Assembly (NCBI RefSeq): GCF_012641365.1
Contig: NZ_JABAIM010000001.1
Span: 1,674,001-1,738,000 of the forward strand
Length of the DNA: 64,000 bases
Direction of reading: 5' to 3'
DNA from: Leeia aquatica
Lineage (GTDB): Bacteria; Pseudomonadota; Gammaproteobacteria; Burkholderiales; Leeiaceae
Each line of letters opens with the position of its first letter. The first letter of the stretch is position 1. Of this stretch, positions 1-8,636 are shown in pieces. The notes under the pieces are model-generated. The model worked only from the letters and a program-made list of their open reading frames with translations. It had not been told where the DNA came from and searched no databases. Both the position numbers and the translations under genes were made by a program.

Positions 1-645
1 GGGCGACTGAACCACCCGAACATCGTCACCATTTATGACGCCGGTGAAGAGCACGACCTGGCCTATATCGCCATGGAGTTCCTCAAGGGCAAGGACCTGG
101 CCGACCAGATCAAGCCGGATCACCTGCTGCCGATGCCCACCGTGATGCAGATCATCGCCAAGGTCGCGGACGCGCTGAACTATGCCCACAGCCAGAGTGT
201 GGTACACCGCGACATCAAGCCCGCCAACATCATGTACGAGCCGGACCAGCACACGGTCAAGGTGACCGACTTTGGCATCGCCCGCATCACCGACTCCAGC
301 CGTACCAAAACCGGCATGGTGCTGGGCACGCCCAGCTACATGTCACCGGAACAGCTCTCCGGCAAGAAGATCGACGGTCGGTCGGACCTGTTCTCGCTGG
401 GGGTCACCCTGTACCAGATGCTGTGCGGGCACTTGCCCTTCCATGGCGACTCCATGGCCGAGCTGATGTTCCGCATTGCCAATGATCCGCCGCGCGACAT
501 TACCCAGTTCAACAATGCCTTGCCCCTGTGCGTGCTTACCATCCTGAACAAGGCCTTGCAGAAGGATGTCGAGCGTCGCTACCAGAGCGGCGCCGAACTC
601 GCGGCCGCCCTGCAGCAATGCCTGGCGGAGTGCGGCCATGCGTAA
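1..645 (+). CDS. Ser/Thr protein kinase (Hanks type), 5' end outside window
   Basis: The reading frame is open from base 1, so the glycine-rich loop and the catalytic lysine lie upstream. Visible kinase motifs are HRDIKPAN (catalytic loop), DFG in VTDFGIAR, the TPSYMSPEQ activation segment and DGRSDLFSLGV (subdomain IX). The product would phosphorylate Ser/Thr on cytoplasmic proteins. The kinase domain runs almost to the C-terminus, with no membrane segment or PASTA repeats after it, so this end at least is soluble. The stop overlaps the start of the PP2C phosphatase gene by 8 bases, and an FHA protein follows, which makes a writer-eraser-reader set. The family call is secure; the substrate is unknown. 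Confidence 0.95.
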   Translation, partial: GRLNHPNIVTIYDAGEEHDLAYIAMEFLKGKDLADQIKPDHLLPMPTVMQIIAKVADALNYAHSQSVVHRDIKPANIMYEPDQHTVKVTDFGIARITDSSRTKTGMVLGTPSYMSPEQLSGKKIDGRSDLFSLGVTLYQMLCGHLPFHGDSMAELMFRIANDPPRDITQFNNALPLCVLTILNKALQKDVERRYQSGAELAAALQQCLAECGHA

Positions 646-1468
646 TACCGATCTGCGTGCTGCACTCGAGATGGTTGCCCTGTCAGACCCGGGCATGGTG
701 CGTGAACACAATGAGGATGCTGTCGCCATCGACAACAGCATGGGCATGGCCATCCTCGCCGACGGCATGGGCGGCTACAACGCGGGAGAAGTGGCCAGCG
801 GCATGGCCATTGCCTGCATCAGCACCGAGCTGAAACTGCGCATGCCCGGCGTCGAGCTACACAAGCGCGATCCGGAAAGTGGCCGCCCGCAGGCACACCG
901 CCTGCTGCTGGATGCCATTGCCAATGCCAACCGGGAAATTTTCCAGACCGCACGGAATCAGCCGCAATGTGCCGGCATGGGCACCACCCTGGTGGTCACC
1001 CTGTTTTACGACAACCGTTTGAGCGTGGCGCATATTGGTGACTCCCGGCTCTACCGCCTGCGTGACGAGCGGCTGGAGGTTCTGACCCGCGACCACTCGC
1101 TGCTGCAGGAGCAGATTGACAGTGGCTTGCTGACCGAAGAGCAGGCGCGTCACGCGCACTACCGCAATCTGGTGACCCGTGCGCTGGGCATTGATGATGC
1201 CGTTGAGGCGGACATCAACGATTATGAGGTGGAGGAAGGCGATCTGTATCTGCTGTGCTCGGACGGGCTCAATGACATGCTGACCGACGACGAGATTTCC
1301 GAAGCCATGCAGATGCTGGGCAGCAACCTGCCGCTGGCCTCGCAACAGCTGGTACAAATGGCCAATGATGCCGGCGGCAAGGATAACGTCTCGGTCATTC
1401 TGGCCCAGGTCAAAGGCTCCTTCAAGACACGCCGCAGCCGCTTCAGCTGGCTGCTGCCCTGGCTGTGA
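638..1468 (+). CDS. PP2C-family Ser/Thr protein phosphatase
   Basis: This 276-residue protein is predicted to remove phosphate from Ser/Thr and to counter the kinase encoded just upstream. PP2C metal-binding motifs are present in order: REHNEDA near the N-terminus, LADGMGGYNAGE, GMGTTLV, AHIGDSRLYR, LLCSDGLNDML and GGKDNVSV near the C-terminus. There is no signal peptide or membrane segment. I chose the ATG at 638 because GGAG lies 7 bases upstream and the homology starts at once (LRAALEMVALSDPGMVREHNED). A longer frame from 566 would run through the kinase gene and is unlikely. The start overlaps the kinase stop, which suggests translational coupling. Confidence 0.94.
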   Translation: MRNTDLRAALEMVALSDPGMVREHNEDAVAIDNSMGMAILADGMGGYNAGEVASGMAIACISTELKLRMPGVELHKRDPESGRPQAHRLLLDAIANANREIFQTARNQPQCAGMGTTLVVTLFYDNRLSVAHIGDSRLYRLRDERLEVLTRDHSLLQEQIDSGLLTEEQARHAHYRNLVTRALGIDDAVEADINDYEVEEGDLYLLCSDGLNDMLTDDEISEAMQMLGSNLPLASQQLVQMANDAGGKDNVSVILAQVKGSFKTRRSRFSWLLPWL

Positions 1469-1519
1469 ACGCGCTGAGGGGCGCACTGGACATACGATAA
1501 AAGATAGAAGGACTTCACC

Positions 1520-2191
1520 ATGCCCAAACTGATCATGAGCCTGGACGGTGCCGAGCTACGGGAATTCACGCTGAGCGGCAGCCGGATGACCATAGGCCGC
1601 AAGCCGCATAACGACATCCAGATCGAGAATCTGGCGGTCAGTGGTGAGCACGCGGCCTTGCACAGCATCCAGGGTGAGTACTATGTGGAAGACCTGAAAA
1701 GTACCAACGGTACCTTGGTCAACGGCAGCCCGATCGAGAAGCACTTTCTCAAGCACAACGATGAGATCGAGATCGGCAAATTCCGTCTGCGCTATGTCGC
1801 CGAAGGCGCGGCTGCGCCTGTCGACAGCGGCAGCTTTGATCGCACCATGGTGTTGCGGCCGGGCATCAAGCCTGCCGATCTGCCCCCGCCGCCGCCACCA
1901 CAAGCGGCCCCGGCACCCGCACCGGCTTTGCCGAGCGGCCGGATCAGCGTCCTCAATGGCAGCAACGCCGGACGCGAGCTGGAGCTGAACAAGAACCTGG
2001 TCACGTTGGGCAAGCCCGGTGTACAGGTGGCCGTGATCAGCCGACGCCCGCAGGGGTTCTTCCTGACCCACGTCGAGGGCGCAAGCTTCCCGCAGGTGAA
2101 CGGTGCTGCCATCGGCAGCCAGCCGCATCCGCTGCAGCCGGGTGACGTGATCGAACTGGCTGGCGTACAAATGCGCTTCCAGCAGCCCTGA
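1520..2191 (+). CDS. FHA-domain protein with a second FHA-like half
   Basis: The 223-residue protein has an N-terminal FHA domain (about residues 15-95) with the pThr-binding signature: IGRKPHNDI, SGEHA and STNGTLVNG. A Pro/Ala-rich linker follows (about 115-140, with a run of seven prolines). The C-terminal half (about 142-223) looks like a degenerate second FHA fold: VNGAAI and LQPGDVIELAGV are kept, but the Ser/His phosphate-binding residues are not evident. It probably reads phosphothreonine made by the kinase two genes upstream. The FDRTMVL stretch before the linker is a plausible phospho-acceptor (inference). An AGAAGGA ribosome site precedes the ATG. Confidence 0.92.
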   Translation: MPKLIMSLDGAELREFTLSGSRMTIGRKPHNDIQIENLAVSGEHAALHSIQGEYYVEDLKSTNGTLVNGSPIEKHFLKHNDEIEIGKFRLRYVAEGAAAPVDSGSFDRTMVLRPGIKPADLPPPPPPQAAPAPAPALPSGRISVLNGSNAGRELELNKNLVTLGKPGVQVAVISRRPQGFFLTHVEGASFPQVNGAAIGSQPHPLQPGDVIELAGVQMRFQQP

Positions 2192-2199
2192 CGCCCACC

Positions 2200-4431
2200 A
2201 TGCTGGAAGCGCTGAAACGCTACCGCTGGCCCTTGCTGCTCAGTATTCTGGTGCAGGTGGCGCTGCTGTTGCATGTGGTCGGCATCTGGCACAGCGAGCC
2301 CTTGACCCGGCTGGAGTATCAGCTCTACGACATGCGTCTCAACCTGACACGGCAGGACAAGGTCGATCCGCGCATCGTCATTCTCGACATTGACGAGAAG
2401 AGCCTGGCCGAGGTCGGGCGCTGGCCGTGGTCTCGCCATCGGCTGGCCGAGCTGATGGATGTGCTGTTCCAGCACTATCACATCAAACTGGCGGGCTTTG
2501 ACGTGGTGTTTGCCGAGCCCGACCACAGCTCGGGTTTACCTGCGCTGCAACAGCTGGCGAAAGGTACGCTGGCCAACAATCCGGACTATCAGGCCGCCCT
2601 GCAGCAGCTGACCCCGACACTGGACTATGATGCCCGCTTTGCCCGCAGCCTGTCCGGTCGCCCTACCGTGCTGGGCTATTACCTGAGCGGCGACAGCGAA
2701 CAGCAAAGTGGCCAGCTGCCGCCGCCGGTGATGGATGCCGGGCAACTGCCCCCCTCCAACCTGCAAGGCGCCCAGCAGGCCATCGGCTTTGGTGCCAATC
2801 TGCCCATCCTGCAGAAGGCGGCACGCAGTGCCGGGCATTTCAACCCGATACCGGACCTGGATGGCGTCACCCGCCGGGTGGCCATGTTGTCTGGCTTCAA
2901 TGGGCACTATTACGAGCCGCTGTCTCTGGCCATGTATCGCAGCCTCAACGGTCAACCCCCGGTGCTGCTGGAAAAGCCCGCCGGGGTGGGTAGTGACAAC
3001 TATGCGGCCATTGATTACCTGCGGGTGGGTGATGCCCGCATCCCGATTGATACCGAACTGGCAGCCCGTGTGCCCTATCGGGGACCCGCCGGCAGCTTTG
3101 CTTACCTGTCGATCAGCGATGTGCTGGCCAAGCGCGTACCGCTATCCGCGCTGCAAGGGCGCATCGTGCTGGTCGGCACCACCGCGCCGGGCCTGATGGA
3201 CTTGCGCTCCACCCCGTTCAGCGCCGTCTACCCCGGTGTGGAAGTCCACGCCAACTTACTGGCAGGCATGCTCGACAATCGCTTCCCAGCTCATCCCACT
3301 TATCTGCTGGGTGCAGAAGTCTTGTTGTTGTTGATACTCGGCATTGTGCTGCTGTTGATCCTGATCCGGGCCAAGCCGCTGAAGGCAGCGCTGACCTGCC
3401 TGTTGGCGGTATTGCTGGTGCTGGGTGGCAATCTGTGGTTGTGGCGACAGGAATATGTGGACATGCCGCTGGCCGCCAGTCTGGCCCTGATCGCGGCCTT
3501 CTTCATCATCCACATGACCTACGGTTACTTCTTTGAATCCCGCAGCAAGCGCCAGCTGGCCGGTGTTTTCGGTCAGTATGTGCCGCCCGAGCTGGTGGAA
3601 AAGATGAGTGCCGATCCGGAAAAGTACACCATGGAAGGCGACAGCCGCGAGCTGACCGTGCTGTTCTCCGATGTGCAGGGCTTTACCAGCATTGCGGAAC
3701 AGCTGGATCCGCAGCAGCTCACCAGCCTGATCAACGAATTCCTGACCGAGCTGTCTACCGTAATCCGCCAGCAGCACCTGGGCACCATCGACAAGTATAT
3801 GGGTGACTGTATCATGGCTTTCTGGGGGGCCCCGGTGGCCGACCCGGACCATGCCCGCAGCGCCATCTTGTCAGCACTGGACATGCAGAAGGTGATGCGA
3901 CAGCTGGCACCGCGCTTTGCTGAGCGCGGCCTGCCCGAATTGGTCATCGGCATCGGCATCAATTCCGGCCGCATGACGGTGGGCGACATGGGATCACAGT
4001 ACCGCAAGGCGTATACCGTGATGGGGGATGCGGTCAACACGGCTGCCCGGCTGGAAAGCCTGACCCGCCTGTATGGAGTGGACATCATTGTCGGTGAACT
4101 GACCCGCAATGCAACCCGCAAGGAATTCCTCTACCGCGAGCTGGATCATGTGCGGGTCAAAGGCAAGGACGAGCCGGTTACCATTTACCAGCCGGTATGC
4201 CTGGCCAGCGAAGCCAGTGCGGAGCAAACCCGTGCGGTGCAGCTCTTCCAGCAGGCGCTGCGGCACTACCGTGAACAGAACTGGGACATGGCCGAGCTGC
4301 AATTGCTGAGCCTGCAGCAAGCAGAACCCAACAGTACCCTGTATGCCCTGTTTCTGCAGCGTATTGCACATTACCGCAAACAGCCCCCCGCACCCGACTG
4401 GGACGGGGTCAGCCAGATGGACAGCAAATGA
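2200..4431 (+). CDS. CHASE2-domain class III adenylate cyclase, membrane-bound
   Basis: This 743-residue sensor cyclase has an N-terminal membrane segment (about residues 8-30), an extracytoplasmic CHASE2 domain (about 35-360, with YDMRLN and DIDEKSLAEVGRWPWSRHR), three membrane helices (about 368-450) and a C-terminal class III cyclase domain (about 480-680). Metal-binding aspartates are D491 (FSDVQGFT) and D536 (MGDCIMAFW). The purine-selecting residues read K532 (IDKYMGD) and T606 (YTVMGD). Lys/Thr is the class IIIb adenylate cyclase pattern, and several members of that class are bicarbonate-stimulated, so the expected product is cAMP. The start is 8 bases after the FHA stop, and the stop overlaps the next gene by 4. 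Confidence 0.93.
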   Translation: MLEALKRYRWPLLLSILVQVALLLHVVGIWHSEPLTRLEYQLYDMRLNLTRQDKVDPRIVILDIDEKSLAEVGRWPWSRHRLAELMDVLFQHYHIKLAGFDVVFAEPDHSSGLPALQQLAKGTLANNPDYQAALQQLTPTLDYDARFARSLSGRPTVLGYYLSGDSEQQSGQLPPPVMDAGQLPPSNLQGAQQAIGFGANLPILQKAARSAGHFNPIPDLDGVTRRVAMLSGFNGHYYEPLSLAMYRSLNGQPPVLLEKPAGVGSDNYAAIDYLRVGDARIPIDTELAARVPYRGPAGSFAYLSISDVLAKRVPLSALQGRIVLVGTTAPGLMDLRSTPFSAVYPGVEVHANLLAGMLDNRFPAHPTYLLGAEVLLLLILGIVLLLILIRAKPLKAALTCLLAVLLVLGGNLWLWRQEYVDMPLAASLALIAAFFIIHMTYGYFFESRSKRQLAGVFGQYVPPELVEKMSADPEKYTMEGDSRELTVLFSDVQGFTSIAEQLDPQQLTSLINEFLTELSTVIRQQHLGTIDKYMGDCIMAFWGAPVADPDHARSAILSALDMQKVMRQLAPRFAERGLPELVIGIGINSGRMTVGDMGSQYRKAYTVMGDAVNTAARLESLTRLYGVDIIVGELTRNATRKEFLYRELDHVRVKGKDEPVTIYQPVCLASEASAEQTRAVQLFQQALRHYREQNWDMAELQLLSLQQAEPNSTLYALFLQRIAHYRKQPPAPDWDGVSQMDSK

Positions 4432-5198
4432 CGGAAATCCGTGTCCTCGGTTGCAGCGGCGGCATTGGTGGCCCGCTACGCACCACTTCCTTTCTGGTAG
4501 ACCAGCATGTGCTGATCGACGCCGGGACCGGCGTGGCCGACCTCAGCCTGGCAGAGCTGGCCCTGGTAGACCGGGTCTTCCTCACCCACAGCCACCTTGA
4601 CCATATCGCCATGCTGCCACTGATGCTGGATTCGGTCGGCGCCATGCGCAACCAGCCGCTGGAAGTGCTGGCGACATCCGAAACCATTGCCATCCTGCAG
4701 CAGCACATCTTTAACTGGCAGGTGTGGCCGGATTTCAGCCAGATACCCGACCCGCAACACCCATTCCTTCGCTTCACCCCGATCCAGCTGGGGCAGACCA
4801 TCGCCTTAGGACGGCATGCCCGGTTGCAAGTCTTGCCCGCCGAGCATACGGTGCCGGCTGTCGCCTACGCCCTCCGCTGTAGCAAAGGCAGCTGGGTCTT
4901 CAGCGGTGACACGGTGGGTGGGGAGGCGTTCTGGCGCGCGGTCAATGCCTTGCCCGACCTCAGATACCTGATCATGGAAACCGCATTTTGTGTGCGCGAG
5001 GCGGAGTTGGCCCGCTTGTCGAAACACCTGAGTCCGGATACGCTGGCTGAACAACTGGCCTGCCTGCAACTTCCGGTCGAGCTCTACATCACCCATTTGA
5101 AGCCAGGCGAGCTGGAACTGACCATGCAGGAAATTCATGCGCTGGCAGCTCGCTGGCAGCCGCGCATGCTGCAGGCCGGCCATGTGTTCAGCCTGTAA
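4428..5198 (+). CDS. Metallo-beta-lactamase-fold hydrolase, possible cyclic-nucleotide phosphodiesterase
   Basis: The 256-residue protein has the MBL metal motif THSHLDH near residue 53, then AEHTVPA, FSGDT and YITHLKPGE as later metal ligands. There is no signal peptide. The overall form (short N-terminal beta strands, IDAGTG, HSHLDH) resembles RNase Z-like hydrolases and the class II cyclic-nucleotide phosphodiesterases. The gene sits between an adenylate cyclase and a cyclic-nucleotide-binding protein and overlaps the cyclase stop by 4 bases, so cAMP hydrolysis is the most attractive role, but this is inferred from context. The fold is secure; the substrate is not. Confidence 0.88.
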   Translation: MTEIRVLGCSGGIGGPLRTTSFLVDQHVLIDAGTGVADLSLAELALVDRVFLTHSHLDHIAMLPLMLDSVGAMRNQPLEVLATSETIAILQQHIFNWQVWPDFSQIPDPQHPFLRFTPIQLGQTIALGRHARLQVLPAEHTVPAVAYALRCSKGSWVFSGDTVGGEAFWRAVNALPDLRYLIMETAFCVREAELARLSKHLSPDTLAEQLACLQLPVELYITHLKPGELELTMQEIHALAARWQPRMLQAGHVFSL

Positions 5199-5210
5199 CG
5201 GACCCTTGCC

Positions 5211-6248
5211 ATGAGTACGCCTACTACTGCCTTGCTGCAGCGCCTGCACCCGGTGGCCTCGCTGTCGCCGGAACGTCTGGAAGAGCTGCGCGGTTTCTGC
5301 TTTGTCGAACGCATCCCGCCCGGGCATGACCCCTTCCGCATGGATGATACCCGCCAGAAAACGGTCTGGCTGCTGGGTGGACGACTGTCGATCAGCTTCG
5401 GGGATGGTCATACCCAAGTGTTCAGCCCGGCTGAGGATGGTGCGATCCCGACCCTGCCGCTCAAGGCTCCCATTCTGCGCGCCACCGCCATTGACGAGGT
5501 TGCGCTGCTGCGTATCGACAGTGACTTGCTCGACATCCTGCTGACCTGGGACCAGCTCACCCAGGACGAAGCATTACAATCGGACCCGCACCACATGGTC
5601 AGCGCCGACAGCCTGCGTTTTGGCGCGCTGGCGGCCCTGAAGCCCGCGCAGTACCGCAGCCTGCTGGCACACCTGCAGCGGATTGAGTGTGCAGCGGGTA
5701 CCGTGCTGATTCGGGAAGGCGATGCCGGGGATTATTACTACTTGCTGGAGCAGGGTGCCGCCACCATCACCCGCCAGGTGGGTGGCACCCAGCAGAAGCT
5801 GGCCGAAGTGGGGCCTGGTGCGGCCTTTGGCGAGGAGGCGCTGGTGTCGGATAACCCGCGCAACGCCACGGTCACCCTGACGCGTCACAGCATTCTGCAC
5901 CGCTTGTCCAAGCAGGATTTCAGCACCTTGCTCAAACAGCCACTGCTGAATGAGGTGGATGCCACTACCGCGCAACAGGCCGCGCAACAAGGCGCCACCT
6001 GGCTGGACGTGCGCTTCCCCTCCGAGTATCAGCACAACCGGCTGGACGGCGCCTTCAATATACCGCTCAACGAGATTCGCAACGCGGTCGATGTGCTGTC
6101 CCGTGAACGCCGCTACCTGTGCTATTGCGATAGCGGCCGCCGTGCTGCGGCAGCAGCCTTCTTGCTGGCACAGAATGGCTATCAGGTCAGCGCGCTGCGC
6201 GGTGGTCTGCAAGCCTTGTCCGCCCTACCGGAACCCACCCAATCATGA
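5211..6248 (+). CDS. Cyclic-nucleotide-binding protein fused to rhodanese
   Basis: The 345-residue protein has three parts. Residues about 10-130 look like a degenerate CNB fold. Residues about 138-250 are a good CNB domain whose phosphate-binding cassette (FGEEALVSDNPRNATV) keeps Glu208 and Arg217. Residues about 255-340 are a rhodanese domain (WLDVRFPSEY, then YCDSGRR with the likely catalytic Cys306). It should sense cAMP or cGMP and control the rhodanese domain or a partner. There is no DNA-binding helix-turn-helix, so it is not a CRP-type regulator. It lies 12 bases after the MBL gene, and its stop overlaps the ATPase start by 4 bases. Confidence 0.92.
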   Translation: MSTPTTALLQRLHPVASLSPERLEELRGFCFVERIPPGHDPFRMDDTRQKTVWLLGGRLSISFGDGHTQVFSPAEDGAIPTLPLKAPILRATAIDEVALLRIDSDLLDILLTWDQLTQDEALQSDPHHMVSADSLRFGALAALKPAQYRSLLAHLQRIECAAGTVLIREGDAGDYYYLLEQGAATITRQVGGTQQKLAEVGPGAAFGEEALVSDNPRNATVTLTRHSILHRLSKQDFSTLLKQPLLNEVDATTAQQAAQQGATWLDVRFPSEYQHNRLDGAFNIPLNEIRNAVDVLSRERRYLCYCDSGRRAAAAAFLLAQNGYQVSALRGGLQALSALPEPTQS

Positions 6249-8611
6249 ATCCAAACAGCACCGAAGGTTTGACCCAGATGGTCGACGTGCGCGACCGCCT
6301 GACCTTCCATCGCAATCTGCAAAATGTCATCAACCGCATCCACGCCACGCAGAATATCGACGAGCTGATGCTGGAGCTGTCCGGTGAGATTTGCAGTCAG
6401 TTTGAGGCCGACCGGCTGACCATTTATGTGATCAGCGAAGACAAATCCTCCATCGTGTCCAAGGTCAAGACCGGGCTGAACTCCTTCCGCGACATCCGCT
6501 TGCCGATTACCGAGCAAAGCGTGGCGGGCTACTGTGCCCTGCACAAGCAAAGGCTCAACATTGCCGATGTCTACAACCAGGAAGAGCTGGCTCGCTACAG
6601 TGCCGAGCTGCGTTTCCTGGCCGAAGTGGACAAGCGCACCGGCTATCGAACCAAGCAAGTACTGGTCTGCCCGATTCTGGATGAGCGTGACAACAACCTG
6701 ATTGGTGTGCTGCAACTGATCAATCAGCGCGATGACCAGCCCTTCTCGCTTCTGGTACTGGAAGGGGCCATCGAGCTGTGCAAGACACTGGCCATCGCCT
6801 TGCGGCAGCGCCAGTCTGGCGCACCGTTCATTCCACGCTCACGCTACGACCACTTGGTGGTCGATGGCATTTTGTCTGCGCCGGAGCTGGAGCTGGCAGG
6901 GCGTTCGGCCCGCCGCAAGAATACTGATCTGGAAACCGTGTTGCTGAGCGAGTTTCAGGTCAAGGTGGAGGCCTTGGGGCAAGCACTGTCCCGCTTCTAT
7001 CAAGTGCCTTATGTCGGCTTCAAGGCAGACCGGCTCAAGCCCATTGAGCTGTTGCGCAACCTGAAGCAGGAGTTCATCGAAGAAAAGGGATGGCTGCCGC
7101 TGGAGGACACGAAGGAAGGCCTGCTGATCCTGACCATGGACCCGGAGCAGGTTAAAGCGGGCCGGCTGGCGCAAGAGCTGTTCAGCCAGTACAAGCTGCA
7201 GTATGCCGTCACCACCCACCTCGAATTCAACCAGACGGTACAGGCTTTTTACGGCAGTGGCAGCGGCTCGATCAGTGACATCCTGTCGGATATGGAAGAC
7301 GAGCCGGTCCACGACAGCGGCCCGACCGCCGAGGAGCTGAGCGCCGCGCAGGACAACGAGCTGGTCAAGCTGGTGAACAAGATCATCATGGACGCCTACC
7401 AGCAAGGTGCCAGTGACATTCACATCGAGCCCTACCCCGGCAAGAACAAGACCGAAGTCCGCTTCCGCCGTGACGGCACCTTGGTACCGTATATTGAAGT
7501 CCCCTCCAGCTACCGTGATCCGCTGGTCACCCGCATCAAGATCATGTGCGACCTCGACATCTCCGAGAAGCGCAAGCCACAGGATGGCAAGATCAAGTTC
7601 AAGAAATATGGCCCATTGGATATCGAATTGCGGGTCGCCACCGTGCCGACAGCGGGTGGGCTGGAAGATGTGGTGATGCGGATTCTGGCCGCCGGGGAGC
7701 CGATTCCGCTCGACAAGCTGGGCCTCTCGCCCTACAACCGCAGCCAGCTGGAAAGCGTGGTCAGCAAGCCTTATGGCCTGTTCTTTGTCTGCGGCCCCAC
7801 CGGCTCGGGCAAGACCACCACCCTGCACTCGGTACTGAAGTTTCTCAATACCTCGGAAACCAAAATCTGGACCGCAGAAGATCCGGTGGAAATCACGCAG
7901 AAGGGCCTGCGACAGGTGCAGATGAACCCCAAGGCCGGGCTGAACTTTGCCTCGGCGATGAAATCCTTCCTCCGCGCCGACCCGGACGTGATCATGGTGG
8001 GCGAAATGCGCGACCGCGACACCACCGCCATCGGCATTGAAGCGTCACTCACTGGTCATCTGGTGCTGTCCACCCTGCATACCAACAGCGCACCGGAATC
8101 CATCATCCGTCTGCTCGACATGGGCATGGACCCCTTCAATTTTGCCGATGCCCTGCTCGGTATTCTGGCGCAACGGCTGGCCAAGCGTCTATGCTCTAAG
8201 TGCAAGGAAGCCTACACCCCCGGCAAGGAAGAGATTTCCCGCCTGCTCAATGAGTACTGCGAGGAATTGAAAGCCACCGTGCAGTGGCAGCGTGATCCGA
8301 AGGCCGCCTTTGAGGGTATTTACCGGGATTGGGTCAAGCGCTTTGCCAATGCCAAGGGTGAGTTCACCCTGTATCGCGCCAAGGGCTGTGACCACTGCCT
8401 GGACAGCGGCTACAAGGGGCGGCTGGGCTTGCACGAGCTGCTGGTAGGCAGCGATGCCAGCAAGAAAGCCATTCAGGAACACGCCCGGGTGGCCGAATTG
8501 CTGGCCATTGCCCTGAATGAAGGCATGCGCACGCTGAAACAGGACGGTATCGAGAAAGTGCTACAAGGAGATACTGACATGCTGCAAGTACGGGCAGTCT
8601 GCATCAAATGA
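6245..8611 (+). CDS. GAF-domain GspE/PilB-like secretion ATPase
   Basis: This 788-residue protein begins with a GAF domain (about residues 15-185), followed by a type II/IV secretion ATPase N-domain of the MshEN type (about 200-330) and a GspE-type ATPase (about 370-788). The ATPase has Walker A GPTGSGKTT at 517-525, the Asp box after MVGEMRDRDT, the His box STLHTNSA and a zinc-binding CSKC/CDHC pair near 650 and 716. In the MshEN-like part the usual Arg-Leu-Gly signature for c-di-GMP is not clear. No pilin, GspD, GspF or other secretion gene is nearby, so this is an orphan ATPase with a fused small-molecule sensor, placed inside a signalling operon. Confidence 0.93.
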   Translation: MNPNSTEGLTQMVDVRDRLTFHRNLQNVINRIHATQNIDELMLELSGEICSQFEADRLTIYVISEDKSSIVSKVKTGLNSFRDIRLPITEQSVAGYCALHKQRLNIADVYNQEELARYSAELRFLAEVDKRTGYRTKQVLVCPILDERDNNLIGVLQLINQRDDQPFSLLVLEGAIELCKTLAIALRQRQSGAPFIPRSRYDHLVVDGILSAPELELAGRSARRKNTDLETVLLSEFQVKVEALGQALSRFYQVPYVGFKADRLKPIELLRNLKQEFIEEKGWLPLEDTKEGLLILTMDPEQVKAGRLAQELFSQYKLQYAVTTHLEFNQTVQAFYGSGSGSISDILSDMEDEPVHDSGPTAEELSAAQDNELVKLVNKIIMDAYQQGASDIHIEPYPGKNKTEVRFRRDGTLVPYIEVPSSYRDPLVTRIKIMCDLDISEKRKPQDGKIKFKKYGPLDIELRVATVPTAGGLEDVVMRILAAGEPIPLDKLGLSPYNRSQLESVVSKPYGLFFVCGPTGSGKTTTLHSVLKFLNTSETKIWTAEDPVEITQKGLRQVQMNPKAGLNFASAMKSFLRADPDVIMVGEMRDRDTTAIGIEASLTGHLVLSTLHTNSAPESIIRLLDMGMDPFNFADALLGILAQRLAKRLCSKCKEAYTPGKEEISRLLNEYCEELKATVQWQRDPKAAFEGIYRDWVKRFANAKGEFTLYRAKGCDHCLDSGYKGRLGLHELLVGSDASKKAIQEHARVAELLAIALNEGMRTLKQDGIEKVLQGDTDMLQVRAVCIK

Positions 8612-8636
8612 ATCCGCATTCGTCTGGGGCGCAACG

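Noticed and set aside
6245-8611. Type II secretion or type IV pilus operon
   Set aside because: Only the ATPase is present; no pilin, secretin, inner-membrane platform or prepilin peptidase gene is nearby.
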